DNA of 64,000 nt from assembly GCA_905250115.1 (NCBI GenBank), contig CAJNOI010000144.1, positions 168,807-232,806 of the forward strand, read 5' to 3'. The notes below the pieces were generated by a model that made no database searches, had not been told where the DNA came from, and saw only the letters and a program-made list of their open reading frames with translations. The stretch's first letter is position 1, and every line of letters starts with the position of its first letter. The DNA is from Adineta steineri. Its lineage: Eukaryota; Rotifera; Eurotatoria; Adinetida; Adinetidae. Below, one piece after another: positions 36,427 through 47,132 of this stretch. The position numbers and the translations under genes are program-made.

Positions 36427-39400
36427 ATGACAGCAACAAGAAAATGCAGTAAAAATGAAAATAATGAGGTTTCCAGTCATGAATTAGAGATGCTAATCAA
36501 TGATCCCATGAAAGTTTTGGATAATAAAAATACTCCTTCAGCTGACACCTCCAATCACGCATCAAGAACATGGTAAAAAAAGCAACTTTAGATTAACATT
36601 ATTTTCATTTCAACACAACAATTGCAGTATAACCGTTGATCTAGTTGCGAACTCACCGCTATATTTTTTCAAATGAGTTTTTGATCAAAAGTTTTTACAG
36701 ATGATTGTTGATCAGACAAACAAATTTTAAGCAGATTCTACTAATAAACAATCAATATATTCGAAAAAACATTCTTTGACTTCAGTTTGATGAAGATATA
36801 CACCGCAAAACTCATATAATTCTTGAAGCGTTTGATAACAACAGCTCGTATTTTAGTCTAACACATCTCATGCACTAAAGTTAAAAACAAACGAAGATTT
36901 CTCATAAAATATTTTGATTAGGACCTCACAGCAAGTAATATTTAACTATATTTTGACTGACTTTTTTAAACAATGATATAATTTCTTCTAAATTGAGAAA
37001 TATAATTTATTTTTATTTTAGGTAATTATGTAAGACAGTTGAAACACATCTCAATTCACAGAAAGAATGCTTCTACAGGCAAATGGATGAGGTAAGCTGA
37101 AACGTAGGGTTTTCACACTTACATAATAACAATTGTCAACAAGATCTTGAGAATAGAATGAATAAGAAGAATGTTCACACTCCCAAGATAGACGAGAGTA
37201 TGGTGCTCACTGCTACAAGAAAATCAACGAACAAACAATCAAGAAAAACAAGTAATGTGACAGCAAAGAAAATAGAATTCCATCTGTCAAACGAATTTGA
37301 ATGAAACTGTTGTGTTTTCATACAAAAAAACAGTTTTAGATATATTTCAGGAGATTTATTAAGAAAAAAATCGTAACTGCAGCATTTTATTTTATAAAAA
37401 AAAGGAGAACAAATATTCACTTCTCCCTTAAACAAAAGTAAATATAGAATTATCATTATTTATTAAACGAAGAAAAAAAAATTCTTTATCAACCAATGAA
37501 AAAAAACACATTTGTAAGATAATCATCGATGTTTTTATTTCAGTTGTAGAAACAACAGAATAATTACGCCATAAGTTAGAAGTTTGTTTGGCAGTGCGTC
37601 ATTAAATATCGAAGAGACTCACACCCACATACGCCTCATGTATGTTTACATCGGTTAAAAAATAGTTTATTTACAGAATTATCATTTGTTCAAATGTCAT
37701 ATCTAAAAAAACTGCAAAGAATCCTTTTTTCACCGTCTAGAAAATGTTTCATATGTCATTGAGACATCGAACAATTCGTTGTCTGAAGAAAAAAGAAAGA
37801 AGTGTTTCTTTATAGCTTCTTATTCCATAAAGAATATAATTAAAAAACTCTGGAATTATTTATAACCTTCGATCAGAATAATGAAACAGAAATTGATCAA
37901 AAATAAACTGAACTTCAACTGGAATACTCTACCAAACAAAACAAAAACAACTACCGTAGAAGTTCGATTTACAATCAAATCAAAATGATTTTCACTAATT
38001 TTTTGTTTTCATTGATTGTTATTAATTTTGAACTCAAAATAAAAAAAAAAGTATACCTGGAAAAACGTCTTTGAATACTTCGAGATATGATAATTCTATC
38101 TTTTCTTCTGCTTAATTATCTGAGATGTTAAACTAGTTGTTTCACTTTTCCCATTTTTGTGTTCCAGGCTCATCTCAATTTCAATACAGTTCTGTATTTG
38201 TTTTAGTATCGAAATTTATTTATTATAGTAATAATTGAATTATGCTTTACATGGAATATGAAGCCAAAAATAGTACATTTTTCAATTTGGTTATTTTTTC
38301 TGTTGACGAATAGACAGAGAATAACATGACCGGCAACGAACTGACAGTACGATAGTTTTCTAAATGACTGAGAAAAAATATTCCAACGCAGTATCTTAGT
38401 GTTCAAGTAATTTAACATCATTAAGTTCAATAATAGCTGATCACTATTCAAAATAGATTACTTTACGATTACAATGATCATATACAGCAACTCACATATG
38501 ATTGAGAAGCATAGAAAAATTAAAAAAAATTGTCATGAATGTTAACGAAATACAAAGAATAGAAAGGTAAATAATATTTTCAATTTATTATCGATGGTGC
38601 ACGGAATTTCTTGACATAAAATTTATGAGACTAAATTAGATGTAAAAAGAACATTCTTTTAATTGAATTTGATTTAATAAGATCGGCGTAATTCACATCT
38701 ATGTGAAAGAAACCTTTGTTTAATATAAATATCTTCTCATTCTGAAGAAACCCATACGATGTACAGTTAGACATTGTTTGTTTCTCTTCTCTGGAAAAGA
38801 TATATAATCCAATGCATTAGTGAAATAAAATACAATCACTCATTTTCATCTCAAAATACAACATCAGGCATTTGGATTATAACTCAAACTGATAATCTTC
38901 ATTCAGTATTGTTAACTACACTCGCAGATACACACAGTATCCTAGATTATTCTTCATTATCACTTCCATCTATCCACGAAGTTTCTCGTCAAGTTCGTAA
39001 ATCATTTTTTGTTTTCATTCTTAAGAATTATTTTAATGTAGTATCATCGTTCACTAATAAAAAATACGGAATTGTTTATTGCTACTCATACAACTATGCA
39101 ACCACTAAAATATAGAACTGCTCGAATCAATAAGAATTCTGTCAGTCCAGAACACAATTTGTTCCCAGTTATATTCTTGAAATTTTGAATTCATCATATT
39201 TTCTTTTTTGATTTTGATAGATATCAACTATTTCGATTACTCGCCATAAACGTAATAACATTCAGCCTGCCGCAATCCAAGGAAAACGGGTTTTAAAAAT
39301 GGATAAACCCCCCGTCTTCGTATCTCCAGTGTCTACACAAAGTACTCCATTATCATCATATGTAAGATAATAGAATGATAAGAACATGTTACTTATTGAA

Positions 39401-40755
39401 TTTTATACACCTAAATATTTTGTGAAACACAATCTGAAAAAGTGTTGAAATATATCAGGGTAGAAAACTGCATTCCTTTCCCTATAGTCTGTGACATATA
39501 TAGTAGTATTGTCGTTCTCTTCGTCATGACTATGACAGACATATCTATGAATATGCATTTACAACAACTAGTAAGTGACAAACCGAAAAATATTCTGATA
39601 AATTCCCTCTTTTGTAGTACCAACAGCTCCATCATATTTTATATTTTTATCCAACAGGAATTGTACTAACAGCTGAACCTTTGAAGATTTGGAAATTATT
39701 TAATTTTTGTTTTCTCGATAAGTTTTTTTTTAAGTAGATACATCGTCATTGAATTTCTGTAGGAAATAATAAAACTTCTGGTTTTGTACAAATTTGAAAG
39801 TACATGACGTCAATGAATTGCAAATCAAATATACATTAACTTACTTAGAAAATATTACTAGGAACTGCCAGTGTTTCCATATTTCTCCCTTATTTTCACT
39901 TAGAAGGATACTCTGGATGTGTGTTCGTCCTCAACCTCAACTTCTTTCGTAACGTCGTACTTATCAACAGCTTTCAACCTTTGATTGTACTTAATGGGTG
40001 ACAGAAACTGACTTGATTTAGAATTGATCTTTTTCGAATTATTTTGTTATTTATTTACGTCATTCTGTAGGCAGTCTATGACGGAAATGAATTACAAAGT
40101 AACTCAAAACTTTCATACATTGTACAGAGTGTCAAACAAACTACAGGTCTCGCTCGTGTCGATCGCCTTTTGTTGGATGCATTTAGTCAAGCTTTTCAAC
40201 GAACCTGTGCACCACTTTACTACATTTCACAAACCTTATTCTGTGTTGTAGTAATACGAAATCGTGTTCCGTACTAAATCTAAATTCTGTAATAAATCTT
40301 GAATTGATCTCATTTTGTAAGCCACAACTTTTGTATGCGGCTATATGTTTCTGACGAATGTATCCAGTTGCGAACTATCTCCAAGAAAACTATTAGCATA
40401 TTATTATTACCTTAAAATCTATTATTTTTAGGTTTACACAAATCGAAAGTTTCAATTGTCTCCGGAGGTGCATCCACCGTACGTTGGATCAGTTGTAAAT
40501 ATGATGCAGGCAACTGATAGTGGATCAGATCGAACAAGCCTTTACGATAGTGGATCCGATCGAACAAGCCTTGAGGAGAGTGGATCAGGTCGAACAACCC
40601 TTAGGGATGATAGATCAGATCGAACAGACCTTAACCTGTTCGCCACGATGGGACCTACTGGTAGGTTCCGCCTTCATTTTGTTGGGCTCCATGATGGCGA
40701 ATTGCTTAAGGATGGACAGTACCTACGATCGAACAAAAACCAAAAAAAATCGTAA
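36427..40755 (+). CDS. Poorly resolved multi-exon gene ending in 10-residue repeats
   Basis: Several stretches read like exons, but I cannot join all of them. They are: 36427-36572 (from ATG; polar, KVLDNKNTPSADTSNHASR, donor TG|GTAAAA); about 37130-37250 (Lys-rich); about 38865-38993 (GIWIITQTDNLHSVLLTT, ending EVSRQ); 39231-39362 (RHKRNNIQPAAIQGKRVLKM, donor TAT|GTAAG); about 39455-39570 (TDISMNMHLQQL, donor GTAAGTG); 40071 to about 40247 (KLSYIVQSVKQTTGLARVD); and 40434 to about 40668 or 40755. The last contains four tandem 10-aa units, DSGSDRTSLY, DSGSDRTSLE, ESGSGRTTLR, DDRSDRTDLN (30-base period, about 40514-40633). Codon-like composition between good splice sites suggests a real or recently lost gene. 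Family not recognised. Confidence 0.35.
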
Positions 40756-40861
40756 GTTACATTTTTTATTTTATATTATTTATTAGAATTTAAAAAAAAA
40801 TTTCATTTAGCTGTTGTTGTCAAATTTATCGTCGATGTTCGCCCGTCTGTTTGGTGCTCTT

Positions 40862-40871
40862 NNNNNNNNNN
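40862..40871. other. Assembly gap (10 N)
   Basis: Ten N split a Thr-codon repeat from unrelated upstream sequence. Sequence left of the gap need not belong to the gene on the right. Confidence 0.99.
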
Positions 40872-41140
40872 CAACATCAACAACATCGACAACATCAACC
40901 ACAACAACTTCAACAACCTCAACAACTACTACCACCACCGGTACGCCTTGTGCTTGTAATTATTGTGGTTATTATGGTTATTACTATCTTGGTAGTATTT
41001 ATTATGGTTGTTCTATAACTACTTATGGTAGTACTCGATGTTATTATAATGGTCTTCCCTCTTCTTATACTAGTTATTGTGCTCTTGGTCTTTGTGGCCA
41101 TACTTATAGTAGTACCTATGGTTATTATTATTGTACTTGA
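40872..41140 (+). CDS. Tyr/Cys-rich surface protein, copy 1, 5' part missing at a gap
   Basis: After the N gap the frame reads a Thr/Ser stalk, then a 67-residue domain starting GTPCACNYCGYYGYYYLG and ending GYYYCT, with about 9 cysteines and many Tyr and Gly. It is paralogous to 44765-45060. The partner's cytosolic and TM exons are not found upstream here, either because they are lost or because the gap is a misjoin. The fragment is open to its stop, so it could be functional if an upstream anchor exists. Family not recognised; possibly adhesive or cuticle-like (inference from Tyr/Gly/Cys content only). Confidence 0.6.
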
Positions 41141-42896
41141 AGCTAACTATTTTTGTATTGAATTAAGATCAGCGAAAGTGTTGTGTGTGAGCTAATAGAT
41201 TTCGCGTTTTGTGTTTTTTTTTACTTTTAACTAGTTCCCTCACAGTCTCTTGAATAGCATGGACGATCGTCATACTTGTTGTATTGTGAATTTGTGACAA
41301 CTTTAATTATATTATATAAAATTCATAACACAAATAACGAAGTTTTTTTTTCACTCGAACTAATGTTTATTTCTCTTCGAAGCTTATTGGAGTCATAGAT
41401 CAGGCAGGCGGCACACAGCCGTTCCTGATAAAATATCATTATGTAGGTTATATATATTTGATTGTTTATTGTGTTCCGTCTCAATTGATACCAATTGCCT
41501 ACGGAAAAGATTTGGCAAATAAATCGCGAGTACTCTGGGGTTTTTCAGAAACCTCATTGATCGTTTAAGTTATTTGATATGAAAAATAGCTAGTAAATGC
41601 GTATATTGATGATAAACAAAAATCAAATAAAGAATCTGAGTCTCGTAATTTCTCAACACCACTGAATTTGTTGGCGTGATTTTATTCAGTGATAATAGAA
41701 TTGTGAATTCTTAATATTGCTTGAGTCATATTCGATGATTCTGTATGTCAGAACGAGGCGATAAATGCGAGTTGTTAGATGGTAGTTCGTGCAGTTCGGT
41801 TTACTTCCCTCTCAAGGGAAAAAAAGCAGATTTCTATACTTCTCCAAACTTCTGTGTACTTCTTGGTGTACCAAGAGAAGTGACTGACATCTTTTTGAAT
41901 GATATCTTTTTCGCATATTTCACTAATACCTGATCTTTTAATCCCCTAGTTTCTGTTTGTTGTTGCTTTCCTCTCGATATATTTTCTCTTCCTTCTTTTT
42001 TCTTTTTATCTTTCTCTCATATATTCGGAGAATAGTCAGTAGATAGTTGTGTCGAGTTAGATTAAAGGTGTGAATGTGGGTGGATATAGCAGACACAACA
42101 CCCACACCCACACCCTCAAGATGAAATGATAACAAAAATATATATTCTCATTCGGTTTTTAACGTAGATAATATCTAAGATGTTTCTAATAAAATATCTC
42201 TTATATAAGTTGAATAGATATATAAGTGATAAATGAACAAATCAGCAAAAGAAAAGAAATGTTGAATGTGATGTGTGATGTATTCGAATCGTTTTATCGA
42301 TAACGGTTGCTAATAATATAAATAAAGTATTAAAATTCATATTTATCGTATTATAAGATCACCCAGGTCAAATTTCTCTCTTCTGCTTCATTGTCCTTGA
42401 TAGTTTATTGGATGTTCAATCTTTTTTACACTTAAAAATTATGTTCAGGTATTACTAAATTCATAATAAGATAATTAGTCATTAATAACAAAAGTTTATA
42501 GATTATTTTTGATTAATAGATTTTCTCATATCAATTAGGATAAAATAAAATGAAAATTTATTATTATATATTCATATATTGTTTCAAATGTATAAAAGAA
42601 AAGATCGAAGACAAAGAATTCTTTTCTTTCGTCAATATGAAATTGTATCATTGACTATAGACTTTATGTGAAGGTCTTTTTAATTGATAAGCAAAAAAAA
42701 ATAATCAAATGAAAAGGTTTTATTTCGCGAATAGACGTTTTTTTGTTGTAAATATTAATGTAGAAAATACGAAAAAAGCAATTAAAACAATGAAACACAA
42801 ACCTAAAAATATATACCTCAATTTTTTTTAGTTCTAGTGCAGATTTAACATGCTCAATAGACGAATACAATCAATCGTTTATAGATAGTACTTGAT
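41141..42896. other. 3' flank of the duplication plus AT-rich DNA
   Basis: Duplicated non-coding flank to 42120, then AT-rich sequence up to the target duplication of the MITE. The frame at 41745-41933 is not conserved as a protein between the two copies. Confidence 0.5.
42065..42120. repeat. TGTGGG-type hairpin at the end of the duplication
   Basis: AAGGTGTGAATGTGGGTGG on the left and CACCCACACCCACACCCTC on the right. Confidence 0.7.
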
Positions 42897-43469
42897 AGGG
42901 GTGTTACTTTATCTTTACTTTATAAAATAAAGATAAAGTGAATCTTTATCTTTATTTTATACAGAATAAAGATAATCTTTATTTTAAAAATAAAGATAAA
43001 GAAATAAAGTAAATCTTTATATTTATAAAATAAAGATAAAGTTAATCTTTACTTTATAAAATAAACATAAAGAAAAAGTTACTTTATTTTAAAAAATAAA
43101 GTTAAAATAAAGAATAAAGAAAACTTTTCCCATAAATCTCTTATGCCCCACGTTCATTTGCTAGCATTACTCCTTCTTAAAATGTGGCTGGTGGTCAGAA
43201 AAAACTGCGATCAATATTACCTCTTTATATATCAATTATTTGTCTAATTACTAATCATTTGAAAATATTTTCTTTATTCTTTATTTTAACTTTATTTTTT
43301 AAAATAAAGATCTACTTTATCTTCATTTTATAAAGAATAAAGTTAATCTTTATTTTAAAAATAAAGTAAAGAAATAAAGTAAATCTTTATTCTTTATAAA
43401 ATAAAGATAAAGATTTTTGTTACTTTATTCTTTATTATAAAGTAAAATAAAAATAAAGTAACACCCCTA
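42897..43469. mobile_element. AT-rich MITE with 10-bp target duplication (573 bp)
   Basis: Ends are AGGGGTGTTACTTTAT and its complement ending GTAACACCCCT. A perfect 10-bp direct repeat AGTACTTGAT flanks it (42887-42896 and 43470-43479). Most of each half is repeated TAAAGATAAAG/CTTTATCTTTA-type sequence, so the element can fold on itself; a GC-richer core lies around 43140-43220. Duplications of 9-10 bp point to Mutator-like mobilisation. No coding capacity. A second copy starts at 52008. Confidence 0.88.
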
Positions 43470-43479
43470 GTACTTGATC

Positions 43480-44070
43480 CATTCGTTATATATAGTAAAA
43501 TGATTAGTATACAAGAGGTTTAGAAATATTCATAATTTAGTTAGAAGAGGTAATATCTTGGAATATAGTATTACATCGAGTCGCTATTTAATAACATCTA
43601 ATTTTGTTAGAATATGTTTACTTTTTAAAATTCCTATTTGTATAGAGGTGTTCAAGTCAAAATCGATTTATTTATAATTATCAAGATTTCGCTTGTTACT
43701 ATATCAAGAACATATATTCAACAAAATTAGAACAGTTAAAATTGTTAGGAATTCTGAATTTAATCGACAGAGCGAAATAACCTCGTCTTCACTTGCCTTC
43801 CAACTGTGACACACAACTCGTTCGTCTCTAATAAACAATGAATTTTTCAATCGAATACACAACCTATTACACTTTTTTTTCTATTCTCTAGGTCAAACTT
43901 TTGATTAAAATAATGAATTTGTTTATTCAAAATATGAAATTTACATTATATGTCCGAATCCGTTGAAGTGGGCTCATCATTGATTATTTTTATTATATGA
44001 AACATATATATATATTTGCTTTATTCAATTTAGATCGAAATCAGCTACCAATTCACTGACACTATTCATA
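43480..44070. other. AT-rich 5' flank of the Tyr/Cys-rich gene
   Basis: No feature recognised between the MITE and the gene's first ATG. Confidence 0.45.
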
Positions 44071-45060
44071 ATGGCGAATCCACGATACTCCGATCGGTCA
44101 TCGGCTCCAGCATGGACCACACATGAAAGTCATGCATCAATCGAACGCATTGCTTGGACAGATGATGACGATAATGCTGGGTAAGTACAATATCGATTTC
44201 AAGATGTTTATATATCTTATATTTTGATCACAGAATTAACCAAAAGAAGACATTTTTTGCGTGGTATTGGTGTTTCAAATGCTGTATTATTGGATCATTA
44301 CTAGCTGGAATAGGTTTAGCTGTTGTACTCACATTCTGGTTGACATCGAAAACAACAGCAACAGAAACATTAAGTATGTAGCAATTAGAATGATTGTTTT
44401 CATGTTGATTATTTTCTCTTTTTGTTTATCAAATGGAATAAAAAGATAATTGAGTAGAGTTTTTGGTTGAATAATCATCTATCGTGAGATACAAATGATA
44501 ACTATTGACTTATTTAATTCACTAAAAGATCACCAGTAATTAGACAAAAAAACTATTATAAGTTAATTTTCAATTTAAAATGTTACATATATCATTCTCC
44601 TATTGCCATTTTGAATAGTAGTTTCTCGAAAGAATAGATGATCGATAATCTTGTTTTTGTTGCTAAATCACATAAGAAAATGTTTATTTAGGTTTTATAC
44701 AAAAATACAGTTAGTTCTATTCAAAACTTTGAATTTTGTAATTGATTATTGCATGCATTTTTAGTCTCGACAACATCCACACCGACATCAACAACATCAA
44801 CATCGACAACATCGACAACGTCAACAATATCAACCTCAACAGCTACTACCACCACCGGTACGCCTTGTGCTTGTAATTATTGTGGTTATTATGGTTATTA
44901 CTATCTTAGTGGTATTTATTATGGTTGTACTATAACTACTTATAGTAATAGTACTTCTTGTTATTATAATGGTATTCCCTATTCTTATACTGGTTATTGT
45001 GCTCTTGGTCTTTGTGGTCATATTTATAATAGTGCCTATGGTTATTATTATTGTACTTGA
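44071..45060 (+). CDS. Type II membrane protein with Thr stalk and Tyr/Cys-rich ectodomain, copy 2
   Basis: Three exons: 44071-44180, 44234-44373, 44765-45060; 181 aa, phases 2 and 1. Exon 1 is a 36-residue polar cytosolic head rich in Ser/His/Asp. Exon 2 carries INQKKTFFAWYWCFKCC followed by a TM segment (GSLLAGIGLAVVLTFW). Exon 3 has a Thr/Ser stalk of repeated TSTT units, then a 67-residue domain (GTPCACNYCGYYGYYYLSG to GYYYCT) with regularly placed Cys and many Tyr. The stalk is a likely O-glycosylation region (inference). The family is unknown to me. The same cytosolic/TM exon phases are used in the NHL and kelch genes of this window. Paralog at 40.87 kb. Confidence 0.8.
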
Positions 45061-45970
45061 AGCTAACTATTTTTGTACTGAATTAAGATCAGCGAAAGTA
45101 TTGTGTGTGAGCTAACAGATTTCGCGTTTTGTGTTTTTTTTTACTTTTAACTAGTTCCCTTACAGTCTCTTCAATAGTATGACCGATCTTCATACTTGTT
45201 GTATTGTGAATTTGTGACAACTTTAATTATATTATATAAAATTCATAACACAAATAACGAAGTTTTTTTTTCACTCGAACTAATGTTTATTTCTCTTCTA
45301 AGCTTGTCGGAGTCATCGATTACGAAGGCGGCACACAGACGCTCCTTATAAAGTTTCATTATCATTGGTACCAATTGCTTACGGGAAAAATTTCATGAAT
45401 GAATCGCGATTATCTCGGATTCTTCAGAAACCTCGTTGATTGTTTAAGTTATTCGATTTGAAAAGCGCCAGTAAATGCGTATGTGGGTGATAAACAAAAA
45501 TCGAATAAAGAATCTGAGTCTCGTAATGTCTCAACACCACTGAATTTGTTGGCGTGATTTTATTCAGTGATAATAGAATTGTGAATTCTTAATATCGCTT
45601 GAGTAATATTCGATGAATCTGTATGTCAGAACGAGGCGATAAATGCGAGTTGTCAGATGGTAGTTCGTGCAGCTCGGTTTACTTTCCTCCCAAAAGAAAA
45701 AAGCATACGTCTTGGTGTATCAAGAGAAGTGACAGACATCTTTTTGAATGATACCTTCTTTTGCCTATTTCATTAATACCTGATCTTTTTCTTCCCTGCT
45801 TCGTGTTCGTTGTTGCGTTCCTTTTGATATATTTCTCTCTCCCTCTCCTTCTTTTTTCTTTTTATCTTTCTCTCATATATTCGAAGAATAGTCAGTAGAT
45901 AGATGTGTCGAGTTAAAGCAAGGGTGCGGATGTGGGTCGTTATAGGACAAATAATATCCACATCCAAATG
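44775..45970. repeat. Segmental duplication, copy 2
   Basis: Partner of 40872-42120. It lacks a stretch of about 50-60 bases that copy 1 has near 41440-41500. Ends in a hairpin at about 45919-45970 (GCGGATGTGGGTCG, then ATATCCACATCC). Confidence 0.8.
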
Positions 45971-47132
45971 TATATCAATGTATTAATTCATCTAAATGTA
46001 TTTCAGTTCATCGTCTTATGGATCATGTAGATAATTGTCCTTACAATGATGATGAAAATATATCTGACTCTTATATTTCAATCATTACCAGATTCTTGGC
46101 AAAATATCATTTATAATATTAATTTTATTAATTGATGATAATAATCAATAAATTATTCATTTATTCACTCTCATCTTGAAATTGAAAAGTCTTGATTGAT
46201 GAGGAATATTTTTTGTCTCACACGTATATCAAAATGATTTAGTTTTGATATTAAAAAGTTTATTTAGTAAACTTTTTTCATTTTTCATAAATTTTACATG
46301 GAGTATTCTTATTATGAACACTTTTGCTTATTGTTTTTATTGAAAACAAATTCAATTAATTGTAAGCTATCGCTAATTATTTGAATAGTTTTTAGATAAT
46401 TAGCTAATTTTTGCACTATTATATACAGTGAACATTTCTGTACTCAAATATGCAATAAAAAAAAATTTTGTTATGAAAAATGATATTATAAGAAAGGAAT
46501 TATAAATACCGTAACATTACTGGTCAAACAACTTAAAATGTGTTTGAAACTGTGATTTTCACGATAATAATAAATATTCTAAATGAGAGGCTAAAATTCT
46601 TTTGAAAGACTAGTTAAAAGATGAAACTTGGTATAAATAATTATAGCGATTATTTTGAGTATTTTATACAACAAAATAAAAAAATGGCTGTTTTTATATT
46701 TTAGTCAATATTACGAAAAGTGTTGGTCCACTATTTTTGCATATCAAAATAGTACCAATAAAGCAGCGTAGATATATAAACAAAATAAGTAATTAGTGAA
46801 ATCGTTATATTAAAAAAAAAAGCTAACTGTTAAAATATTCTAATACAACAGAACAAAAAACAACTGTTATTCTTTTGCTAAAAATAATAAATGTATATTA
46901 TAATTATGCTTAGAATGACATGACTACAATTATTTTTATACTAATGATTATATTTGTCCGTCGGTCTTTTCGTGAAAATAGCCGTGAGTAATAATAAGCG
47001 CACATTCTCCATACAAATACAAACATTATTTTAACAAGTAAAAACAAAAACATATCAAAAGACTGAATATAATTTTTTTCATACTATCAAAATAGTTCAC
47101 AAATATAAGACGTAAGATTAAGTTTTGTAACA
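45971..47132. other. AT-rich intergenic stretch
   Basis: No feature recognised; it lies upstream of the transporter gene. Confidence 0.5.

Larger units (their letters stand above)
40872..42120. repeat. Segmental duplication, copy 1
   Basis: Matches 44775-45970 in direct orientation, about 3.9 kb away, over the coding end and about 900 bases of 3' flank (shared AGCTAACTATTTTTGTA, GATTTCGCGTTTTGTGTT, CATTCGATG-like and ACCTGATCTTTT blocks). Roughly 85-90% identical by eye with a few indels. Both copies end in a TGTGGG-type hairpin (42065-42120 here). Confidence 0.8.

Noticed and set aside
41745-41933. Coding frame in the duplicated flank
   Set aside because: The other copy (45640-45780) has indels that destroy the frame, so there is no protein constraint.
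42897-43469. CRISPR-like or satellite array from the repeated TAAAG units
   Set aside because: Units are irregular and arranged as a foldback with terminal repeats and a target duplication; this is a transposon in a eukaryote.
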